From NCBI GenBank assembly GCA_945872085.1, contig CAMBYG010000007.1, positions 1-45,629 on the forward strand: a DNA stretch of 45,629 bases. The letters are read 5' to 3'. A model generated the notes under the pieces. The model searched no databases and was not told where the DNA came from. It worked only from the letters and a program-made list of their open reading frames with translations. The stretch is from Chitinophaga pinensis. GTDB lineage: Bacteria > Bacteroidota > Bacteroidia > Chitinophagales > Chitinophagaceae. Of this stretch, positions 24,913 to 33,475 are shown in pieces. Positions within the stretch are counted from its first letter, which is position 1. Each line of letters opens with the position of its first letter. A program made the translations under genes and the position numbers.

Positions 24913-27900
24913 ATGCCCAATTATTTACGTTCTGGTAAATTGGTTTTAATTGCTTCCTTGATAGGTATGCAATCTGTTTTCGCATTAGACAAAAAAGTCG
25001 ATGATAAAATTCATGCAAATCATACAGGGTTTGTTGAAAACAGTGGCCAAATCATTGATCAACATCAAAAAGTGAATCCATCTGTACGCTACTTGCTTTC
25101 TTCCAAAGGATTGAATATGCAATTGCGTAATAATGGGTTTAGCTATGATCTTTGGAAACCAACAGCGGCAAAAAAAGGTGCTTATCAATTGCATAGGTTA
25201 GATTTCAATTTCATAAATGCCAATCCTTCTGCAGAAATTGTTACCGATCATCATGCAATAGCAAGTTATACCTATGGTAAAGAGCATTTGAAGGCGTCTT
25301 CATTTGGAAAGGTAACCTACAAAAATGTATGGAAAAATATCGATATCGTATTTCATGAAAATAATGGAAAGCCCAAGTATGACTTTATTGTTAGGCCAGG
25401 AGCTCAGTTGGCTGATATTGCTTTCGCTATCAATGGTGCGCAAGAAATAACAGCTAGTGCAAGCGGTTTGATTTTGAAAAATTCTATTTCAACACTTACA
25501 GAGACTATTCCAGCTAGTTATTTGACAACAAAAGAATCAACTAAGAAAATTATTGTAAATTTTGAAAAGAAAGCAGATGGTTCATTTGGTTTTAAAACCA
25601 ATGAACGTATTCCAGAGAATGCTACGCTGACCATTGATCCTACTCCAAATAGATTATGGGCTACGTATTTAGGCGGTTCGGGTTATGAAGAGATATTTGG
25701 AACGTCTATTGCTACAAGCGGTGATATTTTTGTAACCGGCCAAACAAGTACTATATCTTACATTGCAACAACAGGGGCTGTTATTTCTAGTATCAATGGT
25801 GCGGTAGATGCTTTTGTGGCAAAATATAATGTAGCTGGTAATTTAGTTTGGTTTGAATATTTTGGCGGTAGTGATTTTGATTATGCTACTTCAATTTCAA
25901 AAAACATTACAAATACTTTAGCCATTGCGGGTTATACATCTTCTTCTACTGGATTAGCAACAATGGGTGCTGCATTTGGTGGAGGCATAGATGCATTTGT
26001 TGCTAAATTAGATACAGCCGGTACTGTATTGTGGTCAAGATATTATGGTGATTCAGGAGATGATCAAGCAAATGGTGTAGCGGTAAGTGCTGATGGAAGT
26101 GTATATGTAGGTGGTTTAACTACCTCTACAGCAAATATTGCTACTGCTGGAGCACAACAAACATCGTATGGTGCTGGCGCAGGCGTATCAGATGGTTTTG
26201 TTGCTAAATTCAATGGAGCTTCTGGTGCAACTACTTGGGCAACTTATTTAGGAGGAACTGGTGATGATGCAATTAATGGTATTGCAACAGATGCAATAAA
26301 CAATGTTTATGTAGTAGGTAATACCACATCAACTAATAATATTGCCTCTACCATTCCAGCTGCGCAACAAGCAGCAAATGCTGGATTGCAAGATGCATTT
26401 TTAGTAAAATATGTAGCGGCTACTGGGGTTAGATCTTTTGGTACATTCATGGGTGGAACATTTGCCGACGGTGCTAATGCAGTACATGTAGTAGATTTTT
26501 TAAGCAGCGTATACATTGGTGGTTTCACCAATTCTTCATTTTTAGCAACAGCAGGATCATACAAGTCTACACTTGGTATTGGACAAGAAGCAATTGTTGC
26601 TAGATTCAATATTACAACCGGACTTAGAATTTCATCGAGTTATTTTGGTGGCACTGGGAATGATGAAATTAGAGCAATCAACTCAGATGCGAGTAACAAT
26701 GTAATCATTGCGGGATCTACGAATTCGCCGAATGCGATTGCAAGCGCATCGAGTTTTCAAAATACCTATACTAATGGATTGGACGGATTTGTTGTGAGAA
26801 TGAGTAATACTTTAACGGCATTGCAATGGGGTACTTATGTTGGTGCTTTTGGTAGTGATGTAATTCGCTCAATTGGAGTAGGAACTAATGTAATTGCTGC
26901 AGGTGGTTTTACCACTTCTAATTCTGGAATAGTAACTAGTAATGGAAATCAACAAACTTATGGTGGTACAACCGATGGTATGTTGGTATATATCGACGCC
27001 TTAGGTTGTGTTGCAATTACGAATCCAAATACAGCCACTGCTATTTGCACAGGAGATTCATTGACTATACTAGCTAACACGGGTACAGGTTACCAATATG
27101 TTTGGTTGGTAAACGGAACGGCTAGTTTAAACGATACACTATCAACAATTAAAATTGGTGCAGCTGCAACCTATTCGGTTAAAGTAACAAATGCAATTGG
27201 CTGTATAGAAACATCAACTCCAATTGCTGTTTCCTTAAATCCATTACCAACAGCTACAATCACTCCTGCAAGTGCTACTACTATTTGTAATGGAACTAAT
27301 GTGGTGTTAAATGCAAATACAGGAACTGGTCTTACTTACCAATGGTATAAAGACAGTATATTGATTGCAGGTGCAACTGCTAGTTCTTATGCAGCAACTT
27401 TAGCCGGCAACTATATGGTGAAAGTGACAAATGCAACAAGTTGTTTTGCTTTTTCTTCGCCTGTTGCAGTAGTTGTAATTGCTTTGCCTTCTGCCACTAT
27501 TGGTTTGCTTGGTTCTGCAACAATTTGCGATGGTGATAGTACAGAATTAGTTGCTACTAATGGTTCAGGATATTCTTTTCAATGGAATTTAAATGGCACA
27601 CCTATTAGTGGTGCTATCAATCAAAATTATTTTTCATCAGCTTCAGGTTCTTATACGTGTACGGTTACAGCAAACGGTTGTTCTAAAACATCCACTGCAA
27701 AAGTTATAACTGTAAATGCGGCACCTACTGCTATAATTACACCTTTAAGTGCAACTTCTTTCTGTCAGGGTGGAAGTGTTACCTTAAGTGCTAATTTGGC
27801 TGCAGGTAACACCTATTTGTGGAGAAAAAATGGAGTTATAATTACAGGTGCTTTTGGATCAAATTACACCACCAATTCTTCTGGTTCTTATACTGTAACT

Positions 27901-30900
27901 ATTACCAATGCTAATAACTGTTCGGCTACTTCAGCAGCTACAATTGTAACTGTTAACCCAATTCCAACAGTAAGCATAGTTGCAAATAACATCAATCCTG
28001 TTTGTCCTGGTGATACCATAGCACTTACAGCAACTGCGAGTACTACGGTAACTTATGTATGGTTGCTTAATAATTCAGTGATTGCATCTAATGCATCAGA
28101 TTCAATTTACAAAGCATTTCAAGCGGGTTGGTATAAAGTAATTATTCAAGATGTAAATGGTTGTCAAAAAACATCCGATTCTATACAAGTTCAATTATTG
28201 ACACCTCCACCTGCAACAATAACAACTACTACTACTGCCATATGTCAAAATGATAGTACATTGTTATCTGCAAATGCAGGAACTGGATTTACCTATGAAT
28301 GGAATTTGAACGGTACTCCAATAACTGGAGCTACCAACCAAACTTTATATGTAAAAGTAGCAGGTGCTTATACGGTAAAAGTTATAAACGCAATTGGTTG
28401 CTCAGCTACTTCAGCTCAAACAATAATAACCGTTAATCCTTTACCATCTACTACGATTACTCCTGGTCCGTCTTTAAATCTATGCACAGGAGACTCTATA
28501 ATTTTACACGCTCCAGTAGCTACAGGTAATACCTATCAATGGTATCAAGGCGGTGTTCTTTTGCCTGGCGAAACAAATGATTCTCTAAAAGTATTAAACG
28601 GAGCAACCTACACAGTTAGAATTGTTAGTTCTTTCGGTTGTGTAGATTCTTCAAGTGCTGCAACTGTTACACAATATGCATTGCCTACGGTAACCATATC
28701 TCCAAATATTACTACATATAAATGTGATGGAGATACCTTGGTTTATGCTGCAAGTGGTACTGGTTTGACTTCTTATCAGTGGTATTACAATGGAGCGGCT
28801 ATTACTTTAAATGGTAATGGCACTACCTATGCCGCTACAACCGCTGGTTATTATCAAGTTGCAGCTACCAATTCTATAGGATGTATCGGTTATTCTGATA
28901 TTGATACTTTAATTTATAATCCTTTACCTACATTGCCAACGGCTAATACGCCTATTAACTATTGTTATGGAGCTACAACAGCGCAATTAAGTGCAACGGC
29001 TTCCGGTGTCAATACCTTGTTGTGGTTTACATCGGCAACAGGTGGTGTTGGTTCGGCTATCGCGCCTATACCATCTAATACGGTATCTTCTACCTATTAT
29101 GTAGCAGAAGTTACTCCTGCTGGTTGTGCTGGACCTCGTTTGCCGATTGTAGTAAATATACAGCCTCAAGCAACATTTACTTCTACCTTGATAGATTCGG
29201 TTTGCTCTGGCATGCCGTATTCTTATACTCCATTACCAAACCCAACAGCTACCTTAATTTATACTTGGGTTCGACCAGCTGTTCCAAATATTAGTAATGT
29301 TGCAGTAACTACTCCTATTAATAATAATATCAATGAAATTTTAATCAACACATCAGCAAATCCTGTTAATGTTACGTATATCTATACGATTAATAATTCG
29401 GGTTGTGTGAATACGGTTAATTTAGTAGTAAAAGTAAAACCTACTCCTAACTTAAGCAATCTACCGACAAACGCTAGCATATGTAGTGGTAGTCCATACG
29501 TATATACACCAACTAGTGCAACGGCAGGTACCACTTTCCAATGGACACGTGCAGCAGTAGTAGGGATTACTAATCCAGCGGTAACTACTCCAGTTATAGG
29601 TGGTATCAATGAAACATTAATAAATACTTTCCAAGTAATTAATCCGGTAACGTATTCTTATCAGCTTAATGCCGCTGGATGTATAAACACCATTGGGTTT
29701 ACATTAACTGTCAACCCAACACCAATATCTATTGCTACGGCTGCAGGACCTACAACTTTTTGTGCTGGTGGTAGTGTAGTTCTAAATGACTCTACCAATC
29801 TCACCACTGGATTTACCTATACGTGGAAAAATGGTATAAATACAGTAGGTACATCGGCTAGTTTAACCGTAACTGCTGCTGGTGTTTATACTTGTACAGT
29901 TACAAATACAGCTACAGGGTGTCAAACGGTTTCTAATGCTATAACCGTTACGGTTAATCCAGTTCCAACAATGACATTAAACACTACAACTCCTCTTACA
30001 TTTTGTCCTGGGGGTAGTGTTGTTTTAAATGCAAGTCCTATAACTGGTGTTACTTATCAATGGTATAAAAATTCTAATTTAATAACTGGTGCAAGTGCGA
30101 GTACCTATACCGCTAATCAGTCAGGGTCATATACTGTTGTTGGTACTTATCCTACAGGATGTTTTTCAAATCCATCAACTGCCAAAGTTGTTTTAGTAGA
30201 TACGCCTTATGCTATTATTGCACCGGTAGGTAATGTAAATTTATGTTCGAATGAAGTATTAACTGCAACTGCAAATACGGGTACTGGTTTTACTTACCAA
30301 TGGTTTTTAAATGGAGTTGCAATACCTGTAGCTACGGCTAGTTCTTATACCATTTCACAAACAGCTGTGGGTTCTACATTCCCTTATACTGTAAGAGTTA
30401 CTAATGCAACAGGTTGTTTCACTACATCATCTGCATTGAATGTAACTGTAGTTGCAATTCCTACAGTGAGTATTGTAGCTAATGGGCCAACAACGTTCTG
30501 CTTTGGTAATAATGTATTGTTAACTTCAACAGCTACGGGTGTTAATATAACCTATCAATGGAAATTTAATGGAACAGATATTCCTGGAGCAACAGCGTCT
30601 TCTTATTACGCAACCACAACAGGAACGTATACTTGTCAAGTTTCTAATGTAAACAACTGTAAAGTTATTTCCAATGGTATTCCAATAATAAATAATCAGC
30701 CGGTTGCTACTATTGCTAATACTACATCATTAACCTTCTGCAATGGTGATAGTGTAATATTATATGGTAATAGCGGGGTGGTATCTTATCAATGGAATTT
30801 GAATGGTGCTCCAATCCCAGGCGCTACCAATCAAAACTATGTAGCTTATGTAAGTGGATCATATACATTAACAACAGTTAATACCTCTAACTGTATTCAA

Positions 30901-32118
30901 ACATCTACACCTAAAGTGGTAAATGCAGTGAATGCTCCGATAGCGGTAGTTGCTCCAAGTGGACCAACAAGCTTCTGCCAAGGATTGAATGTTACCTTAA
31001 CAGCTAATTCAGGTGTTGGGTATACTTACCAATGGTTATCGAATGGTGTTCCAATAGCTGGTGCAACAGCAATCAGCTATACAACGGTTAGTGCAGGTAA
31101 TTATTCCGTTGTGGTTAAAAACTCAAATAATTGCAGTACTGTTTCTTCTATTATTGTGGTGACTACTTATGCTAATCCAACAGTTACAATAGCTGCAGGT
31201 GGAACTACTAATATTTGTAATGGAGATAGTGTTTTATTATCGGCTACGGCAACTGCAGGGGTAAGTTATCAATGGTTTTTAGGTAATGTTCCAATTGTTA
31301 ATGCAACGAGTTCTAATTATATGGCTAAAGTAGCTGGTATATATACCGTTAAAGTAACTAATGTGACCAATTGTTCTACAACATCAGCTTCAATTACAGT
31401 AACCGTTAAAGCTAGTCCTACTGCATATATTACTTATAATTCACCGCTTACCTTCTGCGATGGTAGTTTGGTAGTACTTACAGCTGTGGTTGGAAATAAT
31501 GTAACTTATCAATGGAGAAAAAATGGAGTTGCTATTCCAGGAACATCAGCGCCATCTTATAATGCAACTCAAACGGGTACTTACACCTTATTTGCTACCA
31601 ATGTACTAACAGGTTGTTCTGCAAATTCATCTGCGGTACAAGTAGTTGTTTTCCCAATTACAACACCTATAATTGTAAGAAATGGTATCGTATTCTCTAC
31701 CACTACAAATTACGCTTCTTATCAATGGTTATTGAATAGTGTACCTATTCTTGGTGCTACTTCGCAAACCTATACAGCAGTTGCTAATGGTACTTACAGA
31801 GTTAAAGTTAAAGATGCTAATGGATGCGAATCTTTCTCAGATCCAGAATTCTTATATGATTTAGGTGTAAATAATACTTCTAATGTAGCTGCTCAAATTA
31901 AATTATATCCTAATCCTACAGATGGCGTTGTTCATATTGATGCACCATTATCAGTTCAGGTAGTTGTTAGAGATTATACAGGAAGAGTTATTATAGAAAC
32001 AGAAAATACCAATTTAATTGATTTAACTAACCATGCAGATGGTATGTATATGGTATTTATTAATGACTTAAATGGCAATACAATAAAAGTAGAGAAATTA
32101 ATGAAATCTACCAGGTAG
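24913..32118 (+). CDS. Giant SBBP/Ig-repeat surface protein with type A T9SS signal
   Basis: The 2401-residue product starts with an export signal (about 1-25). Residues about 33-245 match the DUF7948-type domain that precedes SBBP repeats in Bacteroidota. Seven SBBP blades follow (about 248-696; YLGGSGYEE, YFGGSDFDY, YYGDSGDDQ, YLGGTGDDA, FMGGTFADG, YFGGTGNDE, YVGAFGSDV). Then come twenty units of about 80 residues (about 697-2322): mostly Ig-like with one Cys before a G-D/G-S turn and another after TNxxGC, one Ig_7-like unit and two PKD-like units. The C-terminal domain from about 2323 (IKLYPNPTDG ... DGMYMVFI) is a type A T9SS sorting signal. It is predicted to be a secreted or surface adhesin. 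Ligand unknown. It probably forms a single-gene unit ended by the hairpin at 32134. Confidence 0.88.
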   Translation: MPNYLRSGKLVLIASLIGMQSVFALDKKVDDKIHANHTGFVENSGQIIDQHQKVNPSVRYLLSSKGLNMQLRNNGFSYDLWKPTAAKKGAYQLHRLDFNFINANPSAEIVTDHHAIASYTYGKEHLKASSFGKVTYKNVWKNIDIVFHENNGKPKYDFIVRPGAQLADIAFAINGAQEITASASGLILKNSISTLTETIPASYLTTKESTKKIIVNFEKKADGSFGFKTNERIPENATLTIDPTPNRLWATYLGGSGYEEIFGTSIATSGDIFVTGQTSTISYIATTGAVISSINGAVDAFVAKYNVAGNLVWFEYFGGSDFDYATSISKNITNTLAIAGYTSSSTGLATMGAAFGGGIDAFVAKLDTAGTVLWSRYYGDSGDDQANGVAVSADGSVYVGGLTTSTANIATAGAQQTSYGAGAGVSDGFVAKFNGASGATTWATYLGGTGDDAINGIATDAINNVYVVGNTTSTNNIASTIPAAQQAANAGLQDAFLVKYVAATGVRSFGTFMGGTFADGANAVHVVDFLSSVYIGGFTNSSFLATAGSYKSTLGIGQEAIVARFNITTGLRISSSYFGGTGNDEIRAINSDASNNVIIAGSTNSPNAIASASSFQNTYTNGLDGFVVRMSNTLTALQWGTYVGAFGSDVIRSIGVGTNVIAAGGFTTSNSGIVTSNGNQQTYGGTTDGMLVYIDALGCVAITNPNTATAICTGDSLTILANTGTGYQYVWLVNGTASLNDTLSTIKIGAAATYSVKVTNAIGCIETSTPIAVSLNPLPTATITPASATTICNGTNVVLNANTGTGLTYQWYKDSILIAGATASSYAATLAGNYMVKVTNATSCFAFSSPVAVVVIALPSATIGLLGSATICDGDSTELVATNGSGYSFQWNLNGTPISGAINQNYFSSASGSYTCTVTANGCSKTSTAKVITVNAAPTAIITPLSATSFCQGGSVTLSANLAAGNTYLWRKNGVIITGAFGSNYTTNSSGSYTVTITNANNCSATSAATIVTVNPIPTVSIVANNINPVCPGDTIALTATASTTVTYVWLLNNSVIASNASDSIYKAFQAGWYKVIIQDVNGCQKTSDSIQVQLLTPPPATITTTTTAICQNDSTLLSANAGTGFTYEWNLNGTPITGATNQTLYVKVAGAYTVKVINAIGCSATSAQTIITVNPLPSTTITPGPSLNLCTGDSIILHAPVATGNTYQWYQGGVLLPGETNDSLKVLNGATYTVRIVSSFGCVDSSSAATVTQYALPTVTISPNITTYKCDGDTLVYAASGTGLTSYQWYYNGAAITLNGNGTTYAATTAGYYQVAATNSIGCIGYSDIDTLIYNPLPTLPTANTPINYCYGATTAQLSATASGVNTLLWFTSATGGVGSAIAPIPSNTVSSTYYVAEVTPAGCAGPRLPIVVNIQPQATFTSTLIDSVCSGMPYSYTPLPNPTATLIYTWVRPAVPNISNVAVTTPINNNINEILINTSANPVNVTYIYTINNSGCVNTVNLVVKVKPTPNLSNLPTNASICSGSPYVYTPTSATAGTTFQWTRAAVVGITNPAVTTPVIGGINETLINTFQVINPVTYSYQLNAAGCINTIGFTLTVNPTPISIATAAGPTTFCAGGSVVLNDSTNLTTGFTYTWKNGINTVGTSASLTVTAAGVYTCTVTNTATGCQTVSNAITVTVNPVPTMTLNTTTPLTFCPGGSVVLNASPITGVTYQWYKNSNLITGASASTYTANQSGSYTVVGTYPTGCFSNPSTAKVVLVDTPYAIIAPVGNVNLCSNEVLTATANTGTGFTYQWFLNGVAIPVATASSYTISQTAVGSTFPYTVRVTNATGCFTTSSALNVTVVAIPTVSIVANGPTTFCFGNNVLLTSTATGVNITYQWKFNGTDIPGATASSYYATTTGTYTCQVSNVNNCKVISNGIPIINNQPVATIANTTSLTFCNGDSVILYGNSGVVSYQWNLNGAPIPGATNQNYVAYVSGSYTLTTVNTSNCIQTSTPKVVNAVNAPIAVVAPSGPTSFCQGLNVTLTANSGVGYTYQWLSNGVPIAGATAISYTTVSAGNYSVVVKNSNNCSTVSSIIVVTTYANPTVTIAAGGTTNICNGDSVLLSATATAGVSYQWFLGNVPIVNATSSNYMAKVAGIYTVKVTNVTNCSTTSASITVTVKASPTAYITYNSPLTFCDGSLVVLTAVVGNNVTYQWRKNGVAIPGTSAPSYNATQTGTYTLFATNVLTGCSANSSAVQVVVFPITTPIIVRNGIVFSTTTNYASYQWLLNSVPILGATSQTYTAVANGTYRVKVKDANGCESFSDPEFLYDLGVNNTSNVAAQIKLYPNPTDGVVHIDAPLSVQVVVRDYTGRVIIETENTNLIDLTNHADGMYMVFINDLNGNTIKVEKLMKSTR
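25655..26990 (+). repeat. Seven SBBP repeats (predicted seven-bladed propeller)
   Basis: Seven units of roughly 60 residues share a Y-x-G-G-x-G-x-D-like start, a central GDIFVTGQT/GSVYVGGLT strand and a DAFVAKYN/DGFVAKFN strand. The last unit is the most divergent. Seven units would close one beta-propeller. Confidence 0.75.
27003..31860 (+). repeat. Twenty tandem Ig/PKD-like protein repeats
   Basis: Units of 78-92 residues each, typically with Cys near residue 12, a YQW core Trp, a SY/NY position, a GxYTV strand and a second Cys. Unit 9 (about 28930-29172) is of the YCxG...APIPS type; units 10-11 (29173-29724) are PKD-like and close copies of each other. Unit 20 (31655-31860) lacks the first Cys. 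Confidence 0.75.
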
Positions 32119-32133
32119 GTTATGATTTTATTG

Positions 32134-32170
32134 AATAACAAAGGCACTCCTTGGAGTGCCTTTGTTATTT
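32134..32170. terminator. Strong bidirectional terminator between the giant gene and the WYL gene
   Basis: Sixteen perfect base pairs (32134-32149 with 32154-32169) enclose a 4-base loop. The GC-rich core is GGCACTC/GAGTGCC. T's continue on the right. The two genes converge here. Confidence 0.85.
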
Positions 32171-32184
32171 TATTTGGTTTTAAA

Positions 32185-33246
32185 CTATTTAAAAAGGTTA
32201 TTATATTTTAAGCTTCTATCATTTAAGTATATAGATTTTATTTCGTCTAGTTGCTTATTAAATAAATTTTTAAGAATTAGGGGATTGCTAATTTTTATAT
32301 TGGTCATCCACATAAATATCCAACCAATGAGCTCTCTGTTGATACCGCAATGCAATTTTAATTGCCAATTGCCGGAAGGGAGTTTTGAGAATTCTTGTGA
32401 GGGATGCCAATGGTACTGTCTTAAAAAATTACCTGTAACTGAAGATATTTCTAAAACGATATCATAGGTTTTTTCGTCTATATTTTGCGTTACTCCAAAT
32501 CGTTTAAGCAACTGTTCTTCTGCTTTTTTGCTAATTTCTTTATGATTAAAACTTTTATCGGTCATTTCGTAAGAATTGATTTTTGATATGTCTATAACCA
32601 TGAATTCGTCTTTTGTTTCAGAAAAACCGGCTACAAAGTGGTTGCCTCTATGGTATATCAACTTAATGCACTTAAATAAAAAAGGGGCTATTTTTTTCAT
32701 AGTAATAGATGTGGCATCACCATCTATGCTGTCAATCCATAGTTTTTTATAATTAGCAATACACCATATAACGGCATCAATTTTATCGTCATATTTTTCA
32801 TCATGCGATACTTCATAAAAATTTGTTCTGGTATTCTGATGGTCTTGCATGAATGTATAGAAGGTGCTATTAGTTTTAATGAAACTATTATACACTTTTC
32901 TAAATTTTAGCATTGAATCAGCTCTGTTTGCCATCAAATATTTTGGAGATGCAGAACGGGTTAGCTGAAAAGCTGCAATATCCCTTTTACTTAAGTTTAA
33001 TTCAGCACTATCTACTATAATTCTGTATGTTTTTCTATTATGTTCACCTACAGCAATGGATAGCTGCTCGGTTGGTCTTAAATAATGTTTTTGTATGCAA
33101 TCCAAATCTCTATATACCTGACGACTACTGCATTCAACATTACGGCTTTTAAATTCGTCAACAATGTTATTTATAGACAATGGTGCTTTATTTATTAATT
33201 CAAATATTAGTTGAATCCGTTCTAATTGAGAAATTGAATTGGGCAT
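32185..33246 (-). CDS. WYL-domain transcriptional regulator with N-terminal HTH
   Basis: The 353-residue product has an N-terminal winged helix-turn-helix (about 5-65, with SSRQVYRDLDCIQ as recognition helix), a linker (about 80-165), and a WYL domain (about 170-260) whose core reads KLIYHRGNHFVAGF in place of a canonical W-Y-L. A WCX-like C-terminal part (about 265-340; YDIVLEISSVTGNFLRQYHWHPSQ) follows. WYL proteins are ligand-sensing DNA-binding regulators, often tied to defence or stress genes. No defence gene is nearby. It stands between two giant adhesin genes and could control either, which is inference. TAACTTTA lies close to its start (33252-33259). Confidence 0.8.
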   Translation of the reverse strand: MPNSISQLERIQLIFELINKAPLSINNIVDEFKSRNVECSSRQVYRDLDCIQKHYLRPTEQLSIAVGEHNRKTYRIIVDSAELNLSKRDIAAFQLTRSASPKYLMANRADSMLKFRKVYNSFIKTNSTFYTFMQDHQNTRTNFYEVSHDEKYDDKIDAVIWCIANYKKLWIDSIDGDATSITMKKIAPFLFKCIKLIYHRGNHFVAGFSETKDEFMVIDISKINSYEMTDKSFNHKEISKKAEEQLLKRFGVTQNIDEKTYDIVLEISSVTGNFLRQYHWHPSQEFSKLPSGNWQLKLHCGINRELIGWIFMWMTNIKISNPLILKNLFNKQLDEIKSIYLNDRSLKYNNLFK

Positions 33247-33475
33247 AATTATAAAGTTATGTTATGAAAATTATATTTGTATAATTCTTTATTATAATTT
33301 ATTTTAATAATAAATATAGTATTGAATATCAACATCATTCAAAATATTTCTTAATAAAGAAATATTGTTATTTATTATTATATATGAGGTGTTTTATTTA
33401 TTTTTACGTAAACAAGCGCAGCAAAACCAAATCGTTTTTTAACCAATATTTAAGAATTTTAAGTAAGCCTCTAAA
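33247..33475. promoter_or_regulatory. AT-rich divergent intergenic region
   Basis: These 229 bases separate the WYL gene and the type B giant gene and must hold both promoters. TATTTTTA (33400-33407) is the best -7 candidate for the plus-strand gene, one base off consensus, giving a leader of about 65 bases. An imperfect AT-rich inverted repeat lies around 33343-33367. No RNA gene or open frame was recognised. Confidence 0.4.

Noticed and set aside
32156-32467. 103-residue plus-strand open frame
   Set aside because: It is antisense to the 3' end of the WYL gene, begins inside the terminator hairpin, and its translation looks like an AT-rich chance frame.
33343-33367. Inverted repeat AATATTTC/GAAAATATT as operator or terminator
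   Set aside because: The arms differ by a one-base insertion and are almost pure A-T in an A-T-rich region, so chance is likely. It is mentioned only in the intergenic entry.
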